This document shows, piece by piece, positions 1 to 8,135 of a stretch of DNA of 64,000 nucleotides; position 1 is the stretch's first letter; every line of letters begins with the position of its first letter. Source of the stretch: an uncultured Chloracidobacterium sp. (GTDB taxonomy: Bacteria > Acidobacteriota > Blastocatellia > Pyrinomonadales > Pyrinomonadaceae); NCBI GenBank assembly GCA_937941715.1, contig CALDGX010000232.1, positions 13,352 through 77,351 of the forward strand, given 5' to 3'. The translations under genes were made by a program, and so were the position numbers. The notes under the pieces were generated by a model. That model was not told where the DNA came from, did not search any database, and worked only from the letters and a program-made list of their open reading frames with translations.

Positions 1-1
1 C

Positions 2-895
2 CGCGATGTTTTTGTCTGGAATTACGACCGCGACACCGTCACCGCCGTCAGCGAGAACCGCGGGACCGAAGCCAATTCAGAGTGTTTCGAACCGACCATT
101 TCCGGCGACGGAAGCCTGATCGCCTTTTCATCCTCTGCCGATAATCTGGCTCCGGGCGTTTCCGGAACCGCGACCGTCAACGTTTATCTTCGCGATATGC
201 GGAGCGGTGCGGTGACGCTCATCAGCAAGAATGAAAAGGACGGGAAAGGCGGCGGAGGGTCGCGCCCGTCGATCTCCGAAGACGGATCGCGTATCGCCTT
301 TCACAACTATTTTCCGCTGACCAAGGAGGACAAGAATGATCTCTGGGACATCTACGTCTGGCAGAGCGGAATGCCGAAACTCAAACGGATCAGCAAAACG
401 TCCTCCGGCGCGGACAAAGACCAGGGTGAGGAGAGCTCGAGCCGCGTTGTCTCGCCATCGATCTCCGGCAACGGGCGATTCGTAGCCTTTGCGACAACGG
501 CAACCAATATGGTTTCGGGCGATACAAACAAATTGCAGGACGTTTTTGTCGTTGAGGTCGATTCGGGCAGCGTGTTTCGTGCAAGCGTCGACGAAAGCAA
601 CACGCAGGGCAACGGCGACAGCCCGGTTGGACAAGGCGAGAAGATCGCCATTTCGAACGATGGCAGTCTGGTAGCGTTCAGCTCCGGGGCCAAGAATCTC
701 GGCGGAAATATCCTCATCAAGAATATCCTGACGAACCAGCTTTTCAGGATCTCGGCCGACGTCGGATCGACCATTGGCCAGCCTGCTATGTCGAGAAACG
801 GCGGTGCTTTGGTTTTCGGCTCAAACCGCCAACTGGACGGCCGCTTTAAGTCTACCGGAGTTTTTGTCGTCAGCACGGGTATCGCGACACCGTGA
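2..895 (+). CDS. Beta-propeller (TolB/PD40-like) protein, 3' part
   Basis: The frame is open from the first complete codon of the window to a TGA, so the gene begins upstream; 297 codons are visible. The protein is built of repeated strands of the type I-S-x-D/N-G-x-x-I/V-A-F: ISGDGSLIAF, ISEDGSRIAF, ISGNGRFVAF, ISNDGSLVAF and a degenerate MSRNGGALVF. This is the PD40/TolB-type beta-propeller pattern, with one blade about every 50-65 residues. Such propellers are usually periplasmic or extracellular and serve in binding; no catalytic domain is visible in this part. The N-terminus, any signal peptide and any fused domain lie outside the window. The propeller fold is clear; the function is unknown. 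Confidence 0.75.
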   Translation, partial: RDVFVWNYDRDTVTAVSENRGTEANSECFEPTISGDGSLIAFSSSADNLAPGVSGTATVNVYLRDMRSGAVTLISKNEKDGKGGGGSRPSISEDGSRIAFHNYFPLTKEDKNDLWDIYVWQSGMPKLKRISKTSSGADKDQGEESSSRVVSPSISGNGRFVAFATTATNMVSGDTNKLQDVFVVEVDSGSVFRASVDESNTQGNGDSPVGQGEKIAISNDGSLVAFSSGAKNLGGNILIKNILTNQLFRISADVGSTIGQPAMSRNGGALVFGSNRQLDGRFKSTGVFVVSTGIATP

Positions 896-1065
896 TGATC
901 CGGTCCAGCCACCTGAAGTGGTCGGGGCCGCCGCATCGGTGCGGCTGAACTTTTGGGTTGCTTTTTTGCGTGAATAGGGTTGATAATTCCAAGTCTCAGA
1001 ACGCTTTATAGCCGAACTTGGTTTGTTGGCTCATGTGGTGCGTTCTCTGTGCATAGGAGATTAAT

Positions 1066-1080
1066 GGCGGCAATGCCGCC
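1066..1080. repeat. Small GC hairpin, GCGGCA..TGCCGC family
   Basis: GGCGGCAATGCCGCC is a hairpin with a 6-bp stem and a 3-nt loop. It lies in the roughly 300-bp gap between the propeller gene and mmsA. Its core resembles the perfect 14-bp palindrome GCGGCATATGCCGC found at two other intergenic places in the window (17621 and 54757). No T-run follows, so it is not a standard terminator. Confidence 0.5.
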
Positions 1081-1088
1081 GTAGGAAA

Positions 1089-1189
1089 TTCACCACGGAG
1101 GCACGGAGAGCACACAGTAAAAAGTGATCCTGTTTGCTATTTTGAAGCGATCTTAAAGATCTCCGTGTCCTCTGTGACTCTGTGGTGAA
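1089..1189. repeat. Imperfect inverted repeat upstream of mmsA
   Basis: The arms at 1089-1108 and 1170-1189 pair at 17 of 20 positions (TTCACCACGGAGGCACGGAG against the complement of the right arm), separated by about 60 bp. The right arm ends only 8 bp before the mmsA ATG. Sequences of the 'ACCACGGAGGCACGGAG' kind are widespread intergenic repeats in environmental bacteria (general knowledge). It may be a non-autonomous repeat or a long-stem leader structure. The rest of the 896-1197 gap shows nothing I can name. Confidence 0.55.
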
Positions 1190-1197
1190 ATGGTTTT

Positions 1198-2655
1198 ATG
1201 AAATACGAAAGAGTTAAGAATTTTTACAACGGCGAGTTTGTCGATAGCGTATCGACGGGCGACCTCGACGTTATTTCGCCGGTCGACGGCAATTTGCTCT
1301 CGACGGTGCCGATGTCGACCGCCGATGAGCTGAATATGGCTGTCGCATCCGCCAAGGCGGCGGCCGTGTCGTGGGGCGAGATGCCGATCAAGGAGCGCGT
1401 TCAGGTCTTTTTCCGCTACCGCAATCTGCTTGAGCAAAATTCGGATGAACTCACGGCCCTGATCGCCGAGGAGAATGGCAAAACGTGGGACGAGGCCAAG
1501 GCCGAGGTCGATAAGAGCATCGAGCTGACCGAATTTGCCTGTTCGATGCCGCAGCTCGTGTCGAATGAGGTGCTCGAGGTCAGCCGCGGCGTCGAGTGCC
1601 GCGTGGAACATTTCCCGGTCGGCGTTGTCGCGTCGATCGCGCCATTCAACTTTCCGCTGATGGTTCCGAATTGGACGATGCCGAACGCGCTCGTGCTCGG
1701 CAACACGATGATCATGAAACCGTCCGAGCTCGTACCGCTGTCGGTCATCCGAATGGCTGAGCTGCTCCAGGAGGCAGGACTGCCCGACGGCGTTTTCAAT
1801 ATCATAAACGGCGGCAAGGACGTCGTCGAGGGCCTCTGTGCTCACCCGGACATCGAGGCGGTCAGCTTTGTCGGTTCGACCAGGGTTGCCAAGCTCGTCT
1901 ATCAGCAAAGCACGCATAACCTGAAACGATGTGTCGCTCTGGGCGGCGCCAAAAATCACCTCTTCGTACTGCCCGACGCCAATCCGTCGATGACCGCGAC
2001 GAACGTCACCGCGTCGATGTCGGGATGTGCCGGACAACGCTGTATGGCTGCGTCGGCGATGCTGGCGGTCGGCAACGTCGACCCGATCATCGACCAGATC
2101 TGCGCCGAGGCACGCAAGATCGTGCCGGGTAAGAATCTCGGTGCAGTTATCTCAAGGGCGGCCAAAGAGCGCATCGAGGGTTACATCACCCAGGCCGAAC
2201 GCGACGGAGCGAAAATACTCGTCGACGGCCGCGGTGCCGTCGTCGAGGGCAAAGAGGGCGGCACCTACGTCGGCCCGACCGTCATCGACTATGTCACACC
2301 CGATATGTCGGTCGCGACCGAGGAGATATTTGGCCCGGTCATCTCGATAATGCGGACGGGTACTATCGACGATGCTCTAAAGATCGAGAACGCCAATCCT
2401 TACGGAAACGCAGCGGCGGTCTTTACCCAGAGCGGCGGCCTCGCGAGATACGTTATGGAGCATGCCAGTGCGGGCATGATCGGCGTCAATATTGGTGTGC
2501 CGGTTCCGCGTGAGCCGTTCTCGTTCGGCGGCTGGAACGATTCGCGCTTTGGTGCCAGCGACATCACGGGCAAAAGCTCGATCCCGTTTTGGACCAAACT
2601 TAAGAAAACGACCACCAAATGGAACCCCGAGGCCGGCATCAACTGGATGAGCTAG
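1198..2655 (+). CDS. mmsA: CoA-acylating methylmalonate/malonate-semialdehyde dehydrogenase
   Basis: An NAD-dependent, CoA-acylating aldehyde dehydrogenase that converts methylmalonate semialdehyde to propionyl-CoA, or malonate semialdehyde to acetyl-CoA, in the cytosol. The 485-aa length is typical of the MmsA/IolA family. The catalytic Cys282 is seen in GQRCMAASA. Where ordinary aldehyde dehydrogenases carry the ELGGK general-base motif, this protein has LGGAKNH (residues 248-254), a hallmark of the MMSDH subgroup. FNFPLMVPNW and KPSELVPLS are also family-typical. The nearby preT, preA and beta-ureidopropionase genes suggest its job here is the last step of beta-alanine breakdown (malonate semialdehyde to acetyl-CoA). 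Valine or inositol catabolism is an alternative. The ATG follows the inverted-repeat region and has no strong ribosome binding site. Confidence 0.93.
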   Translation: MKYERVKNFYNGEFVDSVSTGDLDVISPVDGNLLSTVPMSTADELNMAVASAKAAAVSWGEMPIKERVQVFFRYRNLLEQNSDELTALIAEENGKTWDEAKAEVDKSIELTEFACSMPQLVSNEVLEVSRGVECRVEHFPVGVVASIAPFNFPLMVPNWTMPNALVLGNTMIMKPSELVPLSVIRMAELLQEAGLPDGVFNIINGGKDVVEGLCAHPDIEAVSFVGSTRVAKLVYQQSTHNLKRCVALGGAKNHLFVLPDANPSMTATNVTASMSGCAGQRCMAASAMLAVGNVDPIIDQICAEARKIVPGKNLGAVISRAAKERIEGYITQAERDGAKILVDGRGAVVEGKEGGTYVGPTVIDYVTPDMSVATEEIFGPVISIMRTGTIDDALKIENANPYGNAAAVFTQSGGLARYVMEHASAGMIGVNIGVPVPREPFSFGGWNDSRFGASDITGKSSIPFWTKLKKTTTKWNPEAGINWMS

Positions 2656-2663
2656 AGTCGATT

Positions 2664-3311
2664 ATGAGATCGCGGATAATTCGATCATTTACGGTTGTCG
2701 CGGTATTTTTCGCTTTCTCGCTGTCCGTTTTTGGACAAACGGCAAAGGTCGGGAAAAAGGACGTGAAGAGGCTCGCCGAAATGATGGCGGGCGAATTTAG
2801 CAGCGAGGAACAATCGAGATCGGACGCGACGTTCTTTCATATAAAACTCCGAATGAAGCCGATCTGGACCGACAAGAAGGATGGCCGTTGGCTGTACGTC
2901 GAGCAGGCCGCCGCGGAGACCGAGGATAAACCATACCGCCAACGCGTGTATCACGTTTATCGTCAGGATGAGACGACAATAGTCAGCAAGGTTTACGAGA
3001 TAAAGGACGCCGCAAATTATATTGGCGGCTGGAAAAACGAAGCAAAGCTGACGGCATTGAACGCCGATTCGCTGATCGACCGTCAGGGCTGCTCGATCTA
3101 TTTGAGAAAGAACGAGGACGGCACCTTTAGCGGTTCTACACCGGGCAAGGAATGTCTGAGTTCGCTTCGTGGTGCGAGTTACGCAACGTCCGAAGTGACG
3201 ATCTTTGCAGATAAGCTCGTGAGTTGGGATCGCGGTTGGGATAGTAACGGAAAACAGGTTTGGGGAGCCGTAAAGGGCGGCTATATATTCAAAAAATCAA
3301 AGGCTTATTAA
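2664..3311 (+). CDS. Exported CpcT/CpeT-family protein
   Basis: The protein has 215 aa when started at the ATG at 2664, which puts a clean signal peptide (MRSRIIRSFTVV..., cleavage after SVFG-Q) at the N-terminus; an upstream in-frame start would add 15 non-signal residues overlapping mmsA. The mature part resembles the CpcT/CpeT family, known in cyanobacteria as phycobilin lyases but also found in non-phototrophs. Family-like segments are MMAGEFSSEEQS near the N-terminus, FFHIKLRMKPIW, and the C-terminal GYIFKK strand, consistent with a small beta-barrel. There is no phycobiliprotein gene in the window, so a chromophore-lyase role is not implied. It starts 8 bp after mmsA and ends 7 bp before the cytochrome gene, so the three are probably co-transcribed. 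Confidence 0.72.
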   Translation: MRSRIIRSFTVVAVFFAFSLSVFGQTAKVGKKDVKRLAEMMAGEFSSEEQSRSDATFFHIKLRMKPIWTDKKDGRWLYVEQAAAETEDKPYRQRVYHVYRQDETTIVSKVYEIKDAANYIGGWKNEAKLTALNADSLIDRQGCSIYLRKNEDGTFSGSTPGKECLSSLRGASYATSEVTIFADKLVSWDRGWDSNGKQVWGAVKGGYIFKKSKAY

Positions 3312-3318
3312 CCTTATT

Positions 3319-4398
3319 ATGACTCGAGTTACAAAGATCAAGATCGTCGTCGTTGCTGTGGGCATCATGCTTTCGGCAATTGTTTTCACCGGTGGCCGTT
3401 CGTCGGCCCAAACTCAGGTTGAGACCGCCGGGCAAAAATTTAAGAACATCAAGGTCCTCAACGACATGCCTGCCGACCAGATGGGACAGGTGATGAACAT
3501 CATGTCCGCGAGCCTCGGCGTTGACTGCAAAATGTGCCACGTCTCCAACGACAAGGACTTTGAAAAGGACGGCATCGATCACAAGGACATTGCCCGCAAG
3601 ATGATCAAGATGACCTGGGAGATCAACAAGACATTTTTCGAGGGCAAGCCCGAAGTGTCATGCAACACGTGCCACGTCGGTCATGAACGCCCGGTCGCAC
3701 TCCCCAGCCTTTTGCCGCCGGCCCCGCCGGTCGAACGTCCGAAACAGCCCGCGGTCAAGCCGACCGTCGATGAGATATTGGCAAAGTACGAAACTGCTCT
3801 TGGCGGCAAAGACGCGCTCGCCAGGGTCAAATCACGCTACATCAAGGCGAACCGCGTTGAACCTGACGGCAAGACCGTTGAGCCCGAGGAAATATGGCTC
3901 AAGGGCGGTAAATACCGCTCCGAGACTAAGTACGGCGATTATCTCGTGACCGAGCTTTTCGACGGTAAGGACGCTCGTAAGCTTGGCAATACGGAGGCGA
4001 TCGAACTCAAGGCGTTTGAGGCCGAACAGATGAAACGCGATGCGCAGCTATTTGCGAACCCGGACATCAGATCGATCTATGCCAAGCTCGATTTTCGCTT
4101 TTTAAACCGAATCGACGGCCGCGAAGTTTACATGGTCACCGCCACAACGGCCGATAATAGACGTGAGCAGCTGGTCTTTGACGTGCTCACCGGCCAGCTC
4201 GTGCGCCGGGTCGCCTCGGCCATGACCGTCATCGGGCAGTTTCAGTATCAGGTCGATTACAGCGATTACAAGGACCTGGGCGGGGTCAAACTGCCCGCTT
4301 CGACGCGTTTTGCGATGCCGGGAATTACCTGGACGCGAAAGATCGTCGAGGTCAAGAACAACACGGTCGATGACGCTAAATTTACGTCACCCAAGTAA
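3319..4398 (+). CDS. Exported cytochrome c (reaction-centre-like) with C-terminal LolA-like domain
   Basis: A 359-aa protein with an N-terminal signal segment (about residues 8-30). The first domain carries two heme c motifs, CKMCH (70-74) and CNTCH (115-119), in a context like the cytochrome subunit of photosynthetic reaction centres (MPADQMGQVMNIMSASLGVDC). This domain is common in non-phototrophic Acidobacteriota. After a Pro-rich linker (about 126-147) comes a second domain starting VDEILAKYETALGG, which resembles outer-membrane lipoprotein-sorting/LolA-like domains. The protein should sit in the periplasm and carry two hemes. It lies between the CpcT-like gene and the ureidopropionase gene in a same-strand run. 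Its electron partners are unknown, and the second-domain assignment is less sure than the heme domain. Confidence 0.85.
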   Translation: MTRVTKIKIVVVAVGIMLSAIVFTGGRSSAQTQVETAGQKFKNIKVLNDMPADQMGQVMNIMSASLGVDCKMCHVSNDKDFEKDGIDHKDIARKMIKMTWEINKTFFEGKPEVSCNTCHVGHERPVALPSLLPPAPPVERPKQPAVKPTVDEILAKYETALGGKDALARVKSRYIKANRVEPDGKTVEPEEIWLKGGKYRSETKYGDYLVTELFDGKDARKLGNTEAIELKAFEAEQMKRDAQLFANPDIRSIYAKLDFRFLNRIDGREVYMVTATTADNRREQLVFDVLTGQLVRRVASAMTVIGQFQYQVDYSDYKDLGGVKLPASTRFAMPGITWTRKIVEVKNNTVDDAKFTSPK

Positions 4399-4416
4399 AA
4401 GACAAGAGGAAGATCA

Positions 4417-5286
4417 ATGTCAAGAATCATTAAATCCGGCCTGATACAGGCCCATAACGTCGCTCCGGCCGATGCTCCGATCGAACAGATCAAAAAGGCT
4501 AACATCGACCATCAGATGAAGTTTGTCGAGGAAGCGGCCCGTCAGGGCGTCCAGTTGCTCTGTTTTCAGGAGATATTTACAACTCCATATTTCTGTGCCG
4601 AACAGACCACGCGTTGGTACGAGGCGGTGGAACGCGTCCCGGACGGCCCGACGGTAAAGCTGATGCAGGACGTCGCCAAACAGTTCGGCATGGTCATCGT
4701 CGTGCCGATCTACGAAGAAGAGCAGGCAGGTGTCTATTACAACACCGCGGCCGTTATCGATGCTGACGGCAAATATCTAGGCAAATACCGCAAGACCCAC
4801 ATTCCGCACGTCGCACCGGGTTTTTGGGAGAAGTTCTATTTCCGTCCGGGCAATCTCGGCTATCAGTGCTTTGACACCGCGTTCGCGCGCATCGGCGTCT
4901 ATATTTGCTATGACCGTCATTTCCCCGAGGGGGCTCGCTGCCTCGGCCTAAACGGCGCCGAGATAATCTTTAACCCTTCGGCGACGGTCGCGGGACTGAG
5001 CGAGTACCTATGGAAGCTCGAGCAGCCGGCACACGCCGTCGCCAACGGCTATTTCGTCGGTGCGATCAATCGCGTCGGCACCGAGGCTCCGTGGAACATC
5101 GGCGAATTTTACGGCCAGAGCTATTTCTGTGATCCGCGCGGCCAAATGCTCGCCGTCGGCAGCCGCGACCAGGACGAACTCGTCGTTGCCGACCTCGATA
5201 TGGACAAGATCCGCGAGGTCCGCAACACGTGGCAGTTTTTCCGCGATCGCCGGCCCGACCTCTACGGCCCGATCATTGACGATTAA
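4417..5286 (+). CDS. Nitrilase-superfamily amidohydrolase, likely beta-ureidopropionase
   Basis: A carbon-nitrogen hydrolase of 289 aa. The Glu-Lys-Cys triad is visible: Glu52 in CFQEIF, Lys126 in YRKTHIP and Cys164 in ICYDRHFPE. The stretches NGAEIIFNPSAT and GAINRVGTE are close to those of beta-ureidopropionases, which hydrolyse N-carbamoyl-beta-alanine to beta-alanine, CO2 and ammonia. N-carbamoylputrescine amidase is the main alternative within this superfamily. Presence of preT and preA within 4 kb on the same strand favours the third step of reductive pyrimidine degradation. The start ATG is preceded by AAGAGGAAGATCA, a reasonable ribosome binding site. It is cytosolic, with no signal peptide. 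Confidence 0.85.
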   Translation: MSRIIKSGLIQAHNVAPADAPIEQIKKANIDHQMKFVEEAARQGVQLLCFQEIFTTPYFCAEQTTRWYEAVERVPDGPTVKLMQDVAKQFGMVIVVPIYEEEQAGVYYNTAAVIDADGKYLGKYRKTHIPHVAPGFWEKFYFRPGNLGYQCFDTAFARIGVYICYDRHFPEGARCLGLNGAEIIFNPSATVAGLSEYLWKLEQPAHAVANGYFVGAINRVGTEAPWNIGEFYGQSYFCDPRGQMLAVGSRDQDELVVADLDMDKIREVRNTWQFFRDRRPDLYGPIIDD

Positions 5287-5291
5287 CATTT

Positions 5292-6083
5292 ATGAATAAC
5301 GTCCTGAAAATTGCCGTCGTTTCGGCCGTATTTCTTTTGACCACACTGGCGGTTTCGGGCCAGTCGGCGGCAAAGATCGAGAACGAACTGATGGTCCACG
5401 TTCGTGCGATCAAAAAGTACTCGGCTTATGGGCCGATCCGCGATTACGAACGGTTGGCGAAGGAGAATACGGCGCTGAAGAAAAAGCTGCTTCGCTATGC
5501 AAAGCGCCCCGCGACGCTAAAGTACGGTTTCCCGAAACTCGGCAAGGCGATCTTTATGTCGACCTCGTCGGACGGCAAGTTTCGGATATACACATGGGAC
5601 ACGGAAGAGGGCGGGACGATGCACTCGTTCGAAAGCGTCTATCAGTATGTTGGCACCGGCGGCCGCGTCTTTTCCAAGAGCTTCCCGACCGAAGATGGCG
5701 ACGCCGGTGCATTCGTTACGGACATTTTTACGCTCAGCACATCGAGCGGGCCGGTCTATCTCGCCAGGTTTTCGGCGATCCTTGCGACGGCTCATTCGTA
5801 TCAGTCGATCGACTTGTTCAAGATACGCGGCGATTCGCTCGATAACCGCGTAAAGCTGATAAAGACGAACGAAGGCCTAACGAACACGCTCGGGTTTGAG
5901 TACAATTTCTTTTCGGTCGTCGACCGCAAAGAACGGCCGTTAAAGCTGATACTTTACGATGCCGCGACCCGCTCGATCAGGCTGCCCGTTGTGATCGTAG
6001 ACGATAAAGACCCGCTGGGGCGGGTCACGAACAAGTTTATTACTTATAGATTCAACGGAGCCTACTTTGTCCGCGTCCGCTAG
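5292..6083 (+). CDS. Exported protein of unknown function
   Basis: A 263-aa protein with a clear signal peptide (MNNVLKIAVVSAVFLLTTLA, cleavage near VSGQS). I recognise no domain. The mature part begins with a charged helical region (about 28-70) and continues as mixed beta-rich sequence with aromatic residues (FRIYTWDTEEGGT, FEYNFFSVVD), ending in a strand-like ITYRFNGAYFVRVR. It starts 5 bp after the ureidopropionase gene and ends just before preT, so it is most likely part of the same transcript. It is probably periplasmic or outer-membrane associated. A link to pyrimidine use is only positional. Confidence 0.7.
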   Translation: MNNVLKIAVVSAVFLLTTLAVSGQSAAKIENELMVHVRAIKKYSAYGPIRDYERLAKENTALKKKLLRYAKRPATLKYGFPKLGKAIFMSTSSDGKFRIYTWDTEEGGTMHSFESVYQYVGTGGRVFSKSFPTEDGDAGAFVTDIFTLSTSSGPVYLARFSAILATAHSYQSIDLFKIRGDSLDNRVKLIKTNEGLTNTLGFEYNFFSVVDRKERPLKLILYDAATRSIRLPVVIVDDKDPLGRVTNKFITYRFNGAYFVRVR

Positions 6084-6101
6084 GCGCCGCACGCATTGCT
6101 T

Positions 6102-7424
6102 ATGGAAAGATCTTATTGCTCACCGCTCGATATCACCCAGATCGAGAACAACTTCTCGGAGATAAACCCGGCAATGAGCGCCGCCGAGGCAATGCAGGAG
6201 GCGAGCCGCTGTCTGTATTGCTACGACGCTCCGTGCATCAAGGCATGTCCGACCGGCATCGACGTTCCGTCGTTTATCAAGAAGATAGCAAGCGGCAACG
6301 TGACCGGCTCGGCCCGTACGATATTTGACGCAAACCCGATCGGAGCGAGCTGCGCACGAGTTTGCCCGGTCGAGGTGCTGTGCGAAGGTGCGTGCGTGGA
6401 AAAGACGTTGATCAATAAGCCTATCGAGATCGGGCGGCTGCAGCGGTTTGCGACGGACTTTGCAATTGCCGCCGGTAAGCAGCTTTTTGAAAAGGGCGAA
6501 CCTAATGGAAAGTCGGTCGGCATCGTCGGGTCAGGCCCGTCGGGGCTGTCGTGTGCGACCTATCTTGCACGTCTCGGCTACGCCGTTACGGTTTACGAAC
6601 GCCGAGCTGAGGCCGGCGGCCTCGACACGTACGGGATGGCCGAATACAAGATGCCGAAGAGCGTCTCACAGGCCGAGGTCGAACAGGTCAGGAGGCTGGG
6701 CGTCGAGTTCAGGCTTAACACGGCGGTCGGCACTGATGTAAGTTTTGACGATTTGCGTTCATCGCACGACGCGATATTCCTCGCGGTCGGACTCGGTGAT
6801 ACCAACAAACTGAACATTCCCGGCGAAGACCTCGATGGCGTTATTGACGCACTGCATTTCATCGAACGGATCAAAACCCGCGATTGGAAGTCTGTACCGC
6901 TCGGCCGCAATGTCGTCGTCCTAGGTGCGGGCAATACGGCTATCGATGCCGTGACGCAGGCAAAACGGCTCGGTGCCGCCAAGGTCACGCTCGTCTATCG
7001 CCGTACGGAAAAGGACGCGCCGGCATACGATTACGAGATGGAACTCGCCCGCAAGGACGGCATCGAGTTCATGTGGCAGACATCGCCTGTCGAGATCCTC
7101 GGCGATGGACGCGTTTCAGGAATGCGTGTCACCGACGCCGCCGGCCTCGTGAGCGAGATCGAGTGTGATCAGGTCATCAAAGCCATCGGGCAGCAAAAAA
7201 TGGTGTCGTTTTTTGCCGATATAGCCGGCATCGCCGTCGACGATAAAGGCCGCGTAATCGTCAACGAAAAGATGCAGACATCGGACCCCAAGGTCTTCGC
7301 CGGCGGCGACTGCGCCAACGGCGGGGCCGAGGCCGTCGACGCTTCGCAAATGGGCAAAATGGCCGCGATCGGCATTCATGCTTCATTGACAGGAGAGCAA
7401 GTGACGTTCGCGGGGGCTAAGTAA
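6102..7424 (+). CDS. preT: Dihydropyrimidine dehydrogenase subunit PreT (FAD/Fe-S)
   Basis: The electron-input subunit of bacterial NAD(P)H-dependent dihydropyrimidine dehydrogenase, which reduces uracil and thymine together with PreA. The ATG at 6102 (440 aa) is preferred over an in-frame TTG two codons earlier. N-terminal cysteines 37, 40, 45, 49 (CLYCYDAPC..C) and 84, 88, 94, 98 fit the two Fe-S clusters of glutamate-synthase small-subunit-like proteins. The FAD site is GSGPSG (143-148) followed by a basic strand VTVYERR, and a second nucleotide-binding loop is GAGNTAID. A C-terminal GGDCANGGAEAVDA closes the FAD fold. In most genomes preT is directly followed by preA; here a lipoprotein gene lies between them. 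Confidence 0.92.
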   Translation: MERSYCSPLDITQIENNFSEINPAMSAAEAMQEASRCLYCYDAPCIKACPTGIDVPSFIKKIASGNVTGSARTIFDANPIGASCARVCPVEVLCEGACVEKTLINKPIEIGRLQRFATDFAIAAGKQLFEKGEPNGKSVGIVGSGPSGLSCATYLARLGYAVTVYERRAEAGGLDTYGMAEYKMPKSVSQAEVEQVRRLGVEFRLNTAVGTDVSFDDLRSSHDAIFLAVGLGDTNKLNIPGEDLDGVIDALHFIERIKTRDWKSVPLGRNVVVLGAGNTAIDAVTQAKRLGAAKVTLVYRRTEKDAPAYDYEMELARKDGIEFMWQTSPVEILGDGRVSGMRVTDAAGLVSEIECDQVIKAIGQQKMVSFFADIAGIAVDDKGRVIVNEKMQTSDPKVFAGGDCANGGAEAVDASQMGKMAAIGIHASLTGEQVTFAGAK

Positions 7425-7444
7425 GAGTTTTGATATCTGATTGA

Positions 7445-8131
7445 ATGGGATTAAGACAATCTATAATCAAACTGGTTTTGCTCGGTTTGGCGGGTTGTTT
7501 CCTTGCTTGCTCGGAACGCGTTACGAACGGACAGGACCTGCCTCCTCCGCCAACAGTCCATAAGAAGTCAGTGTCATTTGAACAGCAATTGGAGACTTTT
7601 AAGAAGCTTGGGTTTACTCTAAACCCGACAATAAGCGTTGCGGACGTCGATCGGTGGGGAGAAAAAAAAGAGTTCGACACGCCGCCGTTTATGATGTTGT
7701 ATATTACCCTCGGTCAGACTATCGAACGAGAACCTTGGACACCACTTACTGACCGAGTTTGGGATTTCGACATGGAAGCAATTGAAGATCATGGTGCATA
7801 TGTAGACATAATGAAGAACCTTGAGCGAATAACTCGCGGTGAATTGAAGTTCAGCAGTCTTAAGGATTATGTCGATCTAGAAAATAAAAAGGCGTGGGTT
7901 TCATTTTCGGTTCGTGGAAAAGCATATAAATGGAATTTGAAGGTCGATAACGATTGGGCAGATACTCAACTCTTCACGAATGTTGTTGAACTTACGAAAA
8001 TCCTAAAGACTAAAGGTCGTTTTACATACTTCGACACCGGTGGACAAGATGCTGTAATAGGTTTTGAAACCCCCGAGTCGCGGGACGCGATCGTTAATGC
8101 AACCGGGCTTAAGATAGAATGGCTGAACTAA
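7445..8131 (+). CDS. Lipoprotein of unknown function, inserted between preT and preA
   Basis: A 228-aa protein starting with a lipoprotein signal: hydrophobic stretch LVLLGLAGC with a perfect lipobox LAGC (Cys18). No domain is recognised. The C-terminal half contains FSVRGKAYKWNLKVDNDW, strand-like and aromatic. Base composition is visibly lower in GC than in the flanking preT and preA genes, and codon use (TTT, AAT, GAA, CTT) differs, which suggests separate ancestry or transfer. It starts 20 bp after preT and ends 4 bp before preA, so it is translated within the same operon despite being unrelated to the enzyme. It is probably anchored to a membrane facing the periplasm. Confidence 0.7.
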   Translation: MGLRQSIIKLVLLGLAGCFLACSERVTNGQDLPPPPTVHKKSVSFEQQLETFKKLGFTLNPTISVADVDRWGEKKEFDTPPFMMLYITLGQTIEREPWTPLTDRVWDFDMEAIEDHGAYVDIMKNLERITRGELKFSSLKDYVDLENKKAWVSFSVRGKAYKWNLKVDNDWADTQLFTNVVELTKILKTKGRFTYFDTGGQDAVIGFETPESRDAIVNATGLKIEWLN

Positions 8132-8135
8132 TACT

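Noticed and set aside
2664..4398. Evidence for phototrophy (CpcT-like and reaction-centre-like cytochrome)
   Set aside because: Both families also occur in heterotrophic bacteria, and no pigment, antenna or reaction-centre gene is in the window.
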